This document shows, piece after piece, positions 50,560-59,940 of a DNA stretch of 64,000 bases (its first letter is position 1; every line of letters starts with the position of its first letter). The position numbers were made by a program, and so were the translations under genes. Location: contig DATFWL010000063.1 in NCBI GenBank assembly GCA_035259385.1, positions 1-64,000 of the forward strand, read 5' to 3'. This DNA is from QHWK01 sp035259385. Its GTDB lineage: Bacteria; Acidobacteriota; Vicinamibacteria; Vicinamibacterales; CAVVIG01. The notes under the pieces were generated by a model. It had not been told where the DNA came from and did no database searches. It saw only the letters and a program-made list of their open reading frames with translations.

Positions 50560-51351
50560 CTAGCGATCGGGAGACGGTAATCGGGCAGGAATGACCGATC
50601 GGCGCACTACTGTGTCACGTTCCCGCACCTCGATCGGCACGAATCCGCGTTCGTCGTACATCGACCGCGGGCCGCGGAAATTGCCGGCGTCGGTCGCTTC
50701 GGGCTTGTTGAGAGGATACCCTTCGATCCACGCTGCGCCACGGCCAGCGGCGTCCGCGATTACTCGATCGAGCAGTGCCGAAGCGATCCCGTGCCGTCGG
50801 AACGGCGGGGCGATGATGAAACACGAGACCCCGATCACCGATATCGGCTCGGGGCCGTCAGGATCGACTTGTCGGTAGAGGCCGTAGTCGGAGCGCAGTG
50901 AGGCGTTGACCCATCCCGCGGGTCGGTCGTCGACATACGCGAGGTATCCGAAGGTCGTGCCGGCCCGAAGTCGCATGGCCATCGCTGACCGCGTGTCCCG
51001 CCATGCGCGCTCGGGTTGCTCGGGCGCCGCCGGTAGATGCGGTTCGAGGCAATAGCACGAGGCCCAATCAGGATTGCCCGCGAAGGCGTCGTGGTCGAAG
51101 AACCGGAGCCAGTCGCCGATGCAATCCCCGGTCACCGGCTGCACCGTGGTGCTGGCAATCTCAGACAGTCGCTCTGTTCCCCCGGTGAGCCGCTCGGTCG
51201 CCTCGGCATAGTTGCAGGCGTAGTTCCGGATCGCTTCCTCCGGGTATGACCAGGTATGGCTCCGGCGCCCGTGGGCCACGAATGCCTCAGCCACCGCGTC
51301 GGGATCGTCAGCCTCGATCACCACATCACACCCGAAGCATTTCACCTTCAC
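50560..51351 (-). CDS. GNAT acetyltransferase with N-terminal DUF1059-like segment
   Basis: A 263-residue protein. Residues 1-52 (VKCFGCDVVIEADDPDAVAEAFVAHGRRSHTWSYPEEAIRNYACN) resemble small DUF1059-type domains with Cys/His positions. Residues about 70-250 are a GNAT fold: WLRFFDHDAFAGNPDWASCYCLEPH, GYLAYVDDRPAGWVNA, and the acetyl-CoA loop CFIIAPPFRRHGIASALLDRVI, followed by GAAWIEGYPLN and MYDERGFVPIEVRERDTVVRR. The acceptor is unknown. The segment WASCYC...P is shared by a GNAT group linked to antibiotic or amino-group acetylation. Confidence 0.8.
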   Translation of the reverse strand: MKVKCFGCDVVIEADDPDAVAEAFVAHGRRSHTWSYPEEAIRNYACNYAEATERLTGGTERLSEIASTTVQPVTGDCIGDWLRFFDHDAFAGNPDWASCYCLEPHLPAAPEQPERAWRDTRSAMAMRLRAGTTFGYLAYVDDRPAGWVNASLRSDYGLYRQVDPDGPEPISVIGVSCFIIAPPFRRHGIASALLDRVIADAAGRGAAWIEGYPLNKPEATDAGNFRGPRSMYDERGFVPIEVRERDTVVRRSVIPARLPSPDR

Positions 51352-51749
51352 GGGTCCCTCCTCTCCTCAAGTGTTGCACACGCGCTTGCCGGCTCTCGGT
51401 GACCCCCAGGAAGCATTGCCGGGCAGAATCGCGCGGATCGTGTTCGTGCTCACGACGCTGCGGCCTGGTTTCTGTATCGCATCCTGCGCCCACGCCGGCG
51501 ATCGCGCGCAATCCTGCTGCAGCGCAGCGCAGCGATCGCGAGTCGCCACATGATGCTACGAGGATGGCATCGTGCTGATGTTGACGAGCGAGGCGTGGGC
51601 GGACGGGCGGTGTAAAGACGGGGGACGGATTCTAGTCGAGCACCTTGACCCGGTAACAAAGACCAGCGGCGGGCCAAAGAATCTTGGGGGGATGGAGGAA
51701 GCGGTGGTTAGCCCTTACCGCCCCCCCATCCTGGGCCGCTACTCCGGAT
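51352..51749. other. intergenic region with G/C-tract hairpin
   Basis: About 400 bases with no convincing gene. Near its right end, GGGGGG (about 51688) can pair with CCCCCC (about 51725) around an inner GCGGT/ACCGC stem (about 51703-51724), just downstream of the minus-strand secreted-protein gene. It could work as a transcription end, but lacks a T-run. Confidence 0.3.
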
Positions 51750-52595
51750 CTACTGCGGCCCGCAGTTAGCCGGGCCGCCTGTGCCGGTCTGCGGACCGCC
51801 GTTGCAGACTTTGATCGTGTCGAACGGCGTCTGGGCCTGAACGATCATCTCGACGAGCGACCCTGCGCCGACGCCGACGGTTGCCTGCGCGCCAGCCGGC
51901 AGCGAGTTGGTCGAGGCAGAGGCCTCGAGCGCGACGCCGAGCTGCACCTGATACACACCCTGCCCCGGCGTCTGCACGAGGAAATTGAATCCATTGGCGG
52001 ACATCGTGCTGAGGAGCAGTCCGATCGTTTCAGGGTCGGTGCAGGTGATGACTCCGGTCGTGCTTGCCGTGCAATTCAGACCCGCGAGGCTTGCGGTCAA
52101 CGTCTGCGTCCGCTGATTGAAGGTCACGTGATCGGGCGTGACGGAGCCGCCCATCTTCGTGATGTCGACCAGCGTACCGCTTGCGCCGCTGCAGTCGTTG
52201 CTCGGGCACAGATAGACCTTCGGCGTCACGATCACCGAGCCGCTTGCCGTTGATGTGGAGTTGTTGCCGCCCTTCGAGGCGACAACCGTATTCGTGAGGA
52301 TGCTGCTCTCCAGTGTCGCCATGATGAGGACGTTCTTGTTGGCGGCGCTCGGCGTCTTGATGTTTCCAAAGAGGACTTTCGCTCCACCACCCGCCTGGTC
52401 ACATGTCAGCGTGCTTGGATCGAAGCTTCCAGCCGAACATACGATCGTCGGAATCAGGAAGGCGTTCGAGAACGAACCGCCACCCGACCCGGCCGATTGT
52501 GCGAACGCCGCGCCGGCACCGATTTGTAACGCCGCAACCGAAAACAGACTGAGCGAACACACGGACGCGCACCACGCGTTTACCCAATTACGCAT
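51750..52595 (-). CDS. secreted hypothetical protein, Ser/Thr/Gly-rich
   Basis: A 281-residue protein with a Sec signal peptide (long hydrophobic core, cleavage near AFA-QS). No family was recognised. The mature part is rich in Ser, Thr, Gly and Asn with predicted beta strands, and has several Cys residues (IVCSAGSFDPSTLTCD, YLCPSNDCSGASG, LNCTASTTGVITCTD, VCNGG, ANCGPQ) that could form disulfides. It looks like an extracellular or surface beta-protein. No chaperone/usher or secretion genes are adjacent. Codon use is slightly less GC-biased than its neighbours. Confidence 0.7.
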   Translation of the reverse strand: MRNWVNAWCASVCSLSLFSVAALQIGAGAAFAQSAGSGGGSFSNAFLIPTIVCSAGSFDPSTLTCDQAGGGAKVLFGNIKTPSAANKNVLIMATLESSILTNTVVASKGGNNSTSTASGSVIVTPKVYLCPSNDCSGASGTLVDITKMGGSVTPDHVTFNQRTQTLTASLAGLNCTASTTGVITCTDPETIGLLLSTMSANGFNFLVQTPGQGVYQVQLGVALEASASTNSLPAGAQATVGVGAGSLVEMIVQAQTPFDTIKVCNGGPQTGTGGPANCGPQ

Positions 52596-53054
52596 ATTGT
52601 TATTCTCCCGATGTTGGGGGAAGGCGAACGAGTGGAGAGCAAGATTGGAACCACGGAGCCCTGTTCGGGACGCTCAACAGATGTTGTGGCTTTCTTCGAC
52701 GTGTGGGAAACGAGCCGTCGGGATCGCGTACAGATATTCTGAACTTCTTACATGGAGTCGCATCACGAGCCGATATGACGACGATGTTTCACTCTTGTAA
52801 CGTGGAGAAGACCGTGGAGATGGACTCGCCGGTCCATCGTGTCGAAGGTGGAGTGTGTGCGTTGGCTTCGGATCGTCCTGGTTACTATGTCGAATCCGGA
52901 ATCGAAGGCGACATTGAAACGATTCAATGAAGAAGCACTCTGGTCGAAATCACCAGCGACTCCGCGAGACCATGTGTCGGAGGACGCTGCAGAATCAGCT
53001 CGCTCGCGGATGGGCCGCGAACGGGGCTGGACATCCTCACATCGTCACCGACAC
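52596..53054. other. intergenic region with repeat copy B
   Basis: About 460 bases without a recognised gene, between two minus-strand genes. It is less GC-rich than the flanks in its first half and contains the second copy of the dispersed repeat at 52980-53027. Confidence 0.4.
52980..53027. repeat. dispersed 47-bp repeat, copy B
   Basis: Matches 46114-46160 at most positions (GAGGACG.TGC.GAATCAGCTCGCTC.CGG.TGG core). It lies just beyond the 3' end of the BrkB-family gene. Confidence 0.5.
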
Positions 53055-53978
53055 TCACGATGGGCGTAGACGCCGAGGCCAAAGTGCTCGCTCGTTCGCG
53101 CCCTTCACCTTCTCGCCGGGATCCTTGCCTTCCGGTGACGCATGTTCCAAGACGGTGTTCATCTCGGCGCCGGCCAGCATCGCCAGTCCGGACACGTAGA
53201 ACCACAACAACGCCACGATGACGGCACCGATGGCGCCATAGGTCTTCTGGTAGTTCGCGAACGCCGACACGTACCACTTGAAGCCCAGGGATGCCAGAAG
53301 CCACATGATCGTGGCGAACACCGATCCAGGTGTAATCCAGACCCATTCCTGCTGCACGTCGGGGGCGACGTAGTAGACGACCGCCACGCCAGTGATCATG
53401 AGCGCAACGACGACGGGCCACTGCGCGATCTTCCAGGTCCACGCGAAGACGGAGCCGAGGTGGATCCAGTCTGCCACCTTCTCCGCGAGCGTCGGACCGA
53501 CGAGGACCAGCGCAAATGAGACCAGGACGAACAGCGCCAGCGCGATGGTCAGCAGCACCGCCGTCAGCCGTACGCGCCACCACGACCGGCCTTCGTCCAC
53601 GTGGTAGGCGCGGTTGAGGACACTCATCGCCGCAGACATCCCGGACGAGGCGCTCCACAGCGTCGAAAGCAGCCCGAACGTGAGGAGCCCGCTATTGTTG
53701 TTCTTCGAAATCTGGAGCAGCTGATCGCGCACGATGGTCAGCACGTCCCCGGGTGCAAATCGCGACAGCGCACCCAGGACCTGGTCCATTAAGTTGTCGA
53801 CCGGGAAGAAGCTGGCGAGCGCGACAAAGAACAGCAGGGCGGGAAACAGCGCGAGGAAGAAGTAGTACGAGAGCTCGGCCGACCAGCCCAGGATGTTGTC
53901 GGCCGCGATTTTCTTCCCGGTTCGAACAGCTACATCGCGCCAACTCAAGGGTACATGCAATGTGGCTAGAAGACCCAT
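53055..53978 (-). CDS. YihY/BrkB-family inner membrane protein
   Basis: The ATG at 53978 gives 307 residues; upstream extension is not supported. It shows about six TM helices and the family pattern: ADNILGWSAELSYYFFLALFPALLFFVAL, GLLSTLWSASSGMSAAMSVLNRAYHVDEGRSWWRVRLTAV, YYVAPDVQQEWVWITPGSVFATIMWLLASLGFKWYVSAF, then YGAIGAVIVALLWFYVSGLAMLAGAEMN. Once mis-assigned as RNase BN, this family's function is unsettled (proposed transport or envelope roles). It is a single gene here. Confidence 0.9.
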   Translation of the reverse strand: MGLLATLHVPLSWRDVAVRTGKKIAADNILGWSAELSYYFFLALFPALLFFVALASFFPVDNLMDQVLGALSRFAPGDVLTIVRDQLLQISKNNNSGLLTFGLLSTLWSASSGMSAAMSVLNRAYHVDEGRSWWRVRLTAVLLTIALALFVLVSFALVLVGPTLAEKVADWIHLGSVFAWTWKIAQWPVVVALMITGVAVVYYVAPDVQQEWVWITPGSVFATIMWLLASLGFKWYVSAFANYQKTYGAIGAVIVALLWFYVSGLAMLAGAEMNTVLEHASPEGKDPGEKVKGANERALWPRRLRPS

Positions 53979-54213
53979 CCCGCATTCCGTGAGCAAACGA
54001 AGATCCGCGCCGCCACGATCGCCGAACTCGAGCACAGTCCGTGCACGGTGCCGACGCCGGGTTTGAGACTTGCAACGCCTGACGTCCATGGGCACACCGC
54101 GAAGCCCGTCTGAACCAAAGCCTCCATTTCGGAACAAGCGGTCCAACTATCGGCCCCGCGCTAACTATCGGCGCGCGCTATGAGGTGGCCGACAAGCTCA
54201 CCGGGAAGTAACC

Positions 54214-55152
54214 ATGGCATTCCAACTACGGCCAGACGAATCCGTCACGCATGGGTTCCAGCGCCTCGCGAGAAAAGAGCTGAAAAGCACGCGCGGCGGG
54301 CTTGGCAAGAGTCGACCTCCGGGCGACGAGCCGATTCACGAAGCCAGAAAGAGCGTCAAGAAGGTGCGCGCGATCCTGCAGCTCATCGACGACGACGGTG
54401 GCAGCGGACTCGGCGGAGTCGAGAAACGTCTTCGTTCTGTCAGCCAGACGCTGTCAGGACTTCGCGACCGGGACGTCATGATGGAGACGCTCGCACAGTT
54501 CCGGGCCAGGCATCCACCGTTGTTCGACGAACACACATTCGCCCGGTTGCACCGGGATTTAGCTGCCAGGAAACGCGATGCGATCAAGACCGCCGGGCGC
54601 AAAGATATCTGGAAGACAGTGGATAGAAAGCTTCGAGCCGTACGACGGGATGCGAAACGCTGGCGACTCGAGCACAGCGGTCTCAAAGCCATGACTCGTG
54701 GCATTCGAGCCGCACATCGGCGTGGCCGACAGGCGTTGAAGCGCGCCAAGAAACGACAGCGAGCTTCGGATTTTCACACATGGCGAAAGGAGATGAAGGC
54801 GCTTTGGTACGCGCTGCGCCTCGTTGAAGAAAGCGGTCGGTATGTGCGACGAGACATCCGCGCCTTGCATCGCGCCGAGACACTGCTCGGAGACGAGCAC
54901 AATCTGGTCGTGCTCTGCGAGGAGCTGTCCAGCGACCGGACGATCTGTCGCGGCCCGGTCGAAATCGATCGGTTGCGGCTGTTGGCTGATCGGGATCAAT
55001 GTCGCTTGCGAGAGAAGGCAATTGCGGCCGTTCGGCATGTGTACGAGCGTCGCTCGGGCGCTTACGCCTCGGACGTCGAGCGCGCGTGCAAAACGTGGCA
55101 CCGGCACACCCGATCGGGCGGGGCCCGAGGGCGACGTCGCGCCGCGGCCTGA
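54214..55152 (+). CDS. CHAD-domain protein (polyphosphate-binding)
   Basis: A 312-residue, strongly basic, all-helical protein. The CHAD domain covers most of it: EPIHEARKSVKKVRAILQLI (conserved His/Arg/Lys helix), LRSVSQTLSGLRDRDVMMETL, FHTWRKEMKALWYALRLV, and LHRAETLLGDEHNLVVL. These conserved basic residues bind inorganic polyphosphate in characterised proteins. No CYTH, polyphosphate kinase or exopolyphosphatase gene is next to it, so it is a solo CHAD protein. The C-terminus is an Arg-rich tail. Confidence 0.9.
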   Translation: MAFQLRPDESVTHGFQRLARKELKSTRGGLGKSRPPGDEPIHEARKSVKKVRAILQLIDDDGGSGLGGVEKRLRSVSQTLSGLRDRDVMMETLAQFRARHPPLFDEHTFARLHRDLAARKRDAIKTAGRKDIWKTVDRKLRAVRRDAKRWRLEHSGLKAMTRGIRAAHRRGRQALKRAKKRQRASDFHTWRKEMKALWYALRLVEESGRYVRRDIRALHRAETLLGDEHNLVVLCEELSSDRTICRGPVEIDRLRLLADRDQCRLREKAIAAVRHVYERRSGAYASDVERACKTWHRHTRSGGARGRRRAAA

Positions 55153-55175
55153 CGCGCTCGGGTTCTGAGAGATAC

Positions 55176-56299
55176 ATGAGTGGAACCTTCGCCCATCGCG
55201 CGCGCATCGACGCGGCCGTCGACACGGTCGATGTCGCCGCCTACACGATTCCCACCGACGCTCCCGAGGCGGACGGCACGCTCGACTGGCATCAGACGAC
55301 GATCGTCATCGTCGCGATCGAAGGCGGCGGCCGTCGCGGTCTCGGCTACAGCTACGTCGACGCATCGGCCGCGACGCTGATTCACGGGCTGCTCGCCGGC
55401 GTCGTGCGTGGACGCAGCGCGATGGACGTACCGGCTGCGTGGACCGCGATGGTCCGCGCGATCCGCAACGTCGGCCGATCGGGCGTCGCATCGTGCGCGA
55501 TTGCCGCCGTCGATGCGGCGCTCTGGGATCTGAAGTCACGGCTGCTCGACGTGCCGCTCGCGTCGCTGCTCGGGGCGTCTCGCGAGGGCGTTGAAATCTA
55601 CGGCAGTGGCGGCTTCACGTCCTACTCGATCGCTCGGCTTCAGGAGCAGCTCGCAGCGTGGGTCGCATCCGGCATCACGCGGGTCAAGATGAAGATCGGA
55701 CGCGACGCGCACGCCGACGTCGACCGGGTGCAGGCGGCGCGCGAGGCGATTGGGCCGACGGCGGAACTGTTCGTCGATGCCAACGGCGCATACGACCGCA
55801 AGCAGGCGCTCGCGGTCGCCGAACAGATCGAGCCGTTCGGCGTCACCTGGTTCGAAGAGCCGGTCAGCTCGGACGACCTCGAAGGTCTTCGGCTGCTGCG
55901 CGACCGTGCCCCTGCCACCATCGAGATCGCTGCCGGCGAGTACGGCTACGACCTGCGTTACTTTCAACGCATGCTCGAAGCCGGCGCGATAGACGTGCTG
56001 CAGGCCACGCGACGCGCTGCGCGGGCATCACGGGCTTCCTTCAGGCTGGCACGCTCGCCGACGCGTTCGGAATCCCGCTGTCGGCGCACACCGCGCCGTC
56101 GCTCCACCTCGCGCCGTGCTGCGCGCTCGGCCGCATCCGGCACATCGAGTATTTCCATGATCACGTTCGAATCGAGCAGATGCTTTTCGACGGGGCACCG
56201 CAGCCCCGCGCAGACGGACGCCTCTATCCAGATTTGTCCCGGCCTGGGCTTGGCCTCGAGCTGAAACGCAACGACGCGAGCCGGTTCGAAATGTCGTAA
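55176..56299 (+). pseudogene. enolase-superfamily (mandelate-racemase subgroup) enzyme, frameshifted
   Basis: From the ATG at 55176 the frame gives a good enolase-superfamily protein: SCAIAAVDAALWDLKSRLLDVPL, TRVKMKIGRD (catalytic Lys), LFVDANGAYD, WFEEPVSSDD, and EIAAGEYGYDLRYF. Near 56006 the frame turns to nonsense, but the next frame continues cleanly with RCAGITGFLQAGTLADAFGIPLSAHTAPSLHLAP to a stop at 56299. Restoring one G after 56006 rebuilds VLQADATRCAG. The lost base is thus in the codon of the Asp that pairs with the catalytic His (LSAH). It is either a recent pseudogene or an assembly error. Confidence 0.82.
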
Positions 56300-56439
56300 T
56301 ACGGCCCCGCTCGCCATCTATGCCGCATGTCACATAGCGTGCGTGCGGGCCTATGTCGTCCTCGACGCCCCGCACGATGCGAGTTCACTGATGGCATCAT
56401 CAGTTTCAATCGGGCGATACTCTTGCATCCCCAGAGCAA

Positions 56440-57015
56440 ATGCGGTTTTTACGAGACGCATTGATTACGCTCGCGATTCTGATCGTTATCGTGTGGCTGA
56501 TCGCATACTCGCGGGTTCGCGCAGGCGGACTCTCCGCCGAGGCTGAGCCGGGAACCGTTGAACGCGCGATCGCATCTCGACTGGCTCGCCTTTCGATTCC
56601 TTCTGACGCAAAACAGCAGAAGAATCCGTTCGCGTCAGACGCGACGATATGGCGAACTGCAGCGGATCACTACGGCGACCACTGTGCCGCATGCCACGGC
56701 GGTGATGGCCACGGGAAAACAGACTTGGGCGAGAACATGTACCCGAAGACGCCGGACCTGGCCGATCAGGCCGTTCAACGCTTGAGCGACGGGGAACTGT
56801 TCTACATCATCCAGAATGGCGTTCGGTGGACAGGCATGCCATCCTGGAAGCACGAGCATTCCGCGGAAGACACGTGGCGCCTCGTCTCGTTTATCCGCGC
56901 CGTTCCTGGACTGACCCGTTCGGACCTGGAGAGCGTTGGCCTTGGGACGGCTGAACAGAACGAGCACCATCGGCACGAACACGGCACGGACACACATCCT
57001 GACGTCAAGCGTTGA
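56440..57015 (+). CDS. membrane-anchored monohaem cytochrome c
   Basis: A 191-residue protein with an N-terminal TM anchor (LRDALITLAILIVIVWLIAYSRV) and one haem site, CAACH, near residue 84 in YGDHCAACHGGDGHGK. A distal Met is likely in VRWTGMPSWKHEHSAEDTWRLVSFIRAVPGLT, the typical class I cytochrome c closing helix. The His-rich tail (NEHHRHEHGTDTH) may bind metal. It could feed electrons to an oxidase or dehydrogenase, but no partner lies alongside. Confidence 0.88.
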   Translation: MRFLRDALITLAILIVIVWLIAYSRVRAGGLSAEAEPGTVERAIASRLARLSIPSDAKQQKNPFASDATIWRTAADHYGDHCAACHGGDGHGKTDLGENMYPKTPDLADQAVQRLSDGELFYIIQNGVRWTGMPSWKHEHSAEDTWRLVSFIRAVPGLTRSDLESVGLGTAEQNEHHRHEHGTDTHPDVKR

Positions 57016-57470
57016 TTTCGAGACGCCGACACCTGTTCGGTTTGGCCGTCCGAGCAGTGTCGCCGCCATCTCGATCACGCCGACTACCGACATGAACGTG
57101 TGATGCTTCACGGGGCAACTTCTGGGCTGCACTGTCTGATGAGTACCGATCCCAGTTGCCCGGTCACGAAACCCTCCTCGGGCTTCGAACACGTTGCTGA
57201 GGCGAGCAAACACGGTCCTCGACCTGCATTAACAATCCTGGGTATGGCGTTGAAGCAGGCGATAAAACGACCGAAGCCTCGCGCAGGCGATCGAGCAGGT
57301 CCCCTTGCGCACTCCGCCGCAGGCGTTAGACCTGCGCGGGTGGCGGGATAGGTCGGCAAAATAGATGCTCGAGCACGCACCCGGCCACGTAGCCGGAGCG
57401 TTGCGCATCGCGATCGGCGACGAAGAATGAGCTGTCGCAAATCGAACGCCCGGCCCCGGCTCGCAACGCG
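57016..57470. other. intergenic region between cytochrome c and hsp20 genes
   Basis: About 455 bases between convergent genes. Frames here lack ribosome-binding sites and family resemblance, and no tRNA or strong repeat was found. Confidence 0.4.
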
Positions 57471-58028
57471 CTACTTCTTCGCGGCCGTCTCCTCGGCGAT
57501 CTCGAGACGGCGTCCACGCCGCACCTGCTCCGGAGGCGCCGGCAACGTGATCTCGAGTACGCCGTCCTTGAACTTCGCCTTGGCCTGATCGGTGATCGTG
57601 CCCTCGGGCAGCGGAATCTCGCGGTAGAAACTGCCATAGCTGCGCTCGGACCGATACACACCGCCCTTTTCGTCCTCGTGTTCGCGCTTCCGTTCACCTT
57701 GAAGCGTGATGCGATTCTCGGTCACGTCCACCTTGATGTCGTCTCTGGTCATGCCCGGCAGATCGGCGCGGACGACCAACTCGTTGTTGCGATGGAACAC
57801 TTCGATGTCCGGTGCCCAATCCTCGAGCTCGCTCCGCCACGGTGACCGCAGCCAGCCGCGGCCGGATCGAGGCGTGAGCCATCCACGGCCAAAGACATCG
57901 TCGAACACGCGGTCCATCTCGTTGGCGAAATGGTCCATCATGCGGAACGGATCGTCGAAGAACGGCTCGCGGCGTACCAGTCCGCGCTCGCCGTGTCGCC
58001 CGGCGATCTCACCCTTTTTCTCAGCCAT
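57471..58028 (-). CDS. Hsp20/alpha-crystallin small heat-shock protein
   Basis: AAGGAGAGG precedes the ATG at 58028; 185 residues. An N-terminal arm (FFDDPFRMMDHFANEMDRVFDDVFGRGW) is followed by the alpha-crystallin domain at about 75-165: WAPDIEVFHRNNELVVRADLPGMTRDDIKVDVTENRITLQGERK, YGSFYREIPLPEGT, and AKFKDGVLEITLPAPPE with the conserved GVL motif. The C-terminal extension ends in Lys. It is an ATP-independent holdase chaperone. The spacer upstream contains an 18-base palindrome that might serve regulation. Confidence 0.93.
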   Translation of the reverse strand: MAEKKGEIAGRHGERGLVRREPFFDDPFRMMDHFANEMDRVFDDVFGRGWLTPRSGRGWLRSPWRSELEDWAPDIEVFHRNNELVVRADLPGMTRDDIKVDVTENRITLQGERKREHEDEKGGVYRSERSYGSFYREIPLPEGTITDQAKAKFKDGVLEITLPAPPEQVRRGRRLEIAEETAAKK

Positions 58029-58701
58029 ATCCGCCTCTCCTTCTCGATGACATGTCGCTTGTCTGGCAAGGCATCGAAACGCAAGCCATGGGCCGTGCAC
58101 CCTCTCGCGGGAAGAGTTAGCCATGCCTTTATGATTCGCGATGCGCGTCGTGCAGTCGTCGTGCATTCGATCTCCCACGCCGGGAGGGCGTGGGGAGCTG
58201 TTGCGGCCGTTGGCGATTCGGCCTGCCCCGCGCATCAGCCGCTTCGCTCACACGACGGTACTTCGGTGGCTCGAAAGGTCCAGCGCCCTCGCACACGCGC
58301 CAGCTGACACGTCAGCTGAGCATCGACCTCAACAGGCATTTCGCCCGTCGTCGAGAATCCGGCAATTCTCCAGGCCGCATCGACGCGTCTTTGATGCGCG
58401 GGACACGTCCGAACGGCAGCAAGCCCGTCCGACAACCCGCCTGAGCAATTTCGCACTCCGACCCGCCATGGTCGGGATTGGAACTGTATTTGATCCGCCA
58501 ATCGTTATGGCTCACGTGTCGGAGCGCCGCCGCGGACGTTCGGACGATGATTTTCGCGACGAACGGCGGGATCACCGAAGTCAGTGGGTGGAATCAGCTC
58601 AGAGAAACGTTGGCTGCGTCCGCGACGAACCATGAACAGATTCCCTACGTCGGTTCGGATGAGCCGGAAGGGGCTGCGGCCAATCGCCGCATGGAACGAT
58701 C
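58029..58701. other. long divergent intergenic region
   Basis: About 670 bases between hsp20 and the histidine-kinase gene. Several open frames occur, but none has a credible start signal or recognisable family. The one notable structure is the perfect palindrome at 58301-58318. Confidence 0.4.
58301..58318. repeat. perfect 8-bp-arm palindrome CAGCTGAC-AC-GTCAGCTG
   Basis: Two perfect 8-base arms around a 2-base centre, in the intergenic region between hsp20 and the histidine kinase. It has the shape of a dimeric regulator site. No regulator gene is adjacent, so the binder is unknown. Confidence 0.5.
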
Positions 58702-59805
58702 GTGAAAACGCTCACCTCGTTCATTCGTGAACACCGCGATGAAATCGTCGGCGAGTGGCTCGCGCGAGCCGGGAAGTTGCCGACGGCGCACGACTTGACG
58801 ACGCCGCGTCTTCGGGATCACATGCCGGATATCTTGGACCGACTCGCCGACGCTGTCGATCGCCGCGATCATGGTCCGCGACCGCTCGAGGACTTGCCGG
58901 AGCAGCACGCCCTCCTGCGGTTTCACGAAGGTTACGATCTCCGTCAAGTCGTGGCCGAATACCGCCTGCTCCGACAGGTGATCGCGGATCTGTATACCGA
59001 CCGCGGCGACCTGTCCGTGGCCTCGCGACCGAAGATGAAACCGCTGACGGTCATGCACGCAGCCGTCGACCGGGCCATCAGCGAGGCGGTCGATCAATAC
59101 GCGGTCGAACGGGACCGCGTCCGCGACCGGTTCATTGCGATCCTGGGGCACGACTTGCGTGATCCCCTCAACACGATCTTGTTCACGGCAAACGCGCAGT
59201 TAGCGAACGCTGACGACCTTGATGGCGGCAGCACCAAAGCGGCAGCGCGGACGCGAACGGCGGCAGAGCGGATGGATCGCATGATCCGCGATCTGCTCGA
59301 TTTCGCGCGCGGACGTCTGGGCGGCGGATTCACGGTGGTCCCAACCCGATTGGATGCCAGGCCTCTGATCAGCCATGCGGTGCACGAAATTGCTCATGCG
59401 CATCCCGATCGTGCCGTGCAGTGGTCTGCCGGACCCGCCACGGCCAATTTTGATGTCGACTGGGACAGCGACCGGATCGCGCAAGTCGTCGCGAACCTTG
59501 TTGGAAACGCGCTGACGCACGGCCACGATCCAGTGACTATCGAGATGAGGGACGAAGGCGACCAGATTTCGATTGAAGTGCGCAATCGTGGCGAGATTCC
59601 GAACGATGTCCTGCCGCGCCTGTTTGATCCATTCGTATCGGATGCCTCGAACACCGCCGATCACGGACTTGGGTTGGGACTCTTTATCGTGCAGCAGATC
59701 GCCCACGCGCATGGCGGCAACGTGCGAGGCGACTCGTCGAATGGCACGACGACGATGAAGGTGATGCTGCCACGACGGGCACATCCCAAGTCGAACGTGC
59801 CGTAG
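58702..59805 (+). CDS. sensor histidine kinase with RsbRD-like N-terminal domain
   Basis: A 367-residue soluble kinase. Residues 1-125 match the RsbRD_N-type domain (LTSFIREHRDEIVGEWLARAG, FHEGYDLRQVVAEYRLLRQVI). The HisKA phospho-acceptor is His150 in AILGHDLRDPLNTIL. The HATPase domain has an N-box VVANLVGNALTHG, a G1-like IEVRNRGE and a G2 motif HGLGLGLFIVQQI. No TM segments are present, so it senses an internal signal or partner. No response regulator is adjacent, so it is an orphan kinase. Confidence 0.92.
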   Translation: MKTLTSFIREHRDEIVGEWLARAGKLPTAHDLTTPRLRDHMPDILDRLADAVDRRDHGPRPLEDLPEQHALLRFHEGYDLRQVVAEYRLLRQVIADLYTDRGDLSVASRPKMKPLTVMHAAVDRAISEAVDQYAVERDRVRDRFIAILGHDLRDPLNTILFTANAQLANADDLDGGSTKAAARTRTAAERMDRMIRDLLDFARGRLGGGFTVVPTRLDARPLISHAVHEIAHAHPDRAVQWSAGPATANFDVDWDSDRIAQVVANLVGNALTHGHDPVTIEMRDEGDQISIEVRNRGEIPNDVLPRLFDPFVSDASNTADHGLGLGLFIVQQIAHAHGGNVRGDSSNGTTTMKVMLPRRAHPKSNVP

Positions 59806-59940
59806 CCGCCACGCTGCTTCCCCGTTGGTGCGCTGCGCGAGCGGATCGCTGAGTTCAGCGCACCAACGACCGCGCCGCCGGCCAAGCCCGCAAGAAGTAG
59901 AGCCACAGTTCATGAGGCGCGCGTTCCTCCGATCGGTTCG

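Noticed and set aside
53979..54146. N-terminal extension of the BrkB-family protein
   Set aside because: The extra part has no BrkB similarity, and the ATG at 53978 starts right before the family-conserved first helix.
57100..57351. 83-residue plus-strand frame between cytochrome c and hsp20
   Set aside because: It has no ribosome-binding site, no family resemblance and a low-complexity composition.
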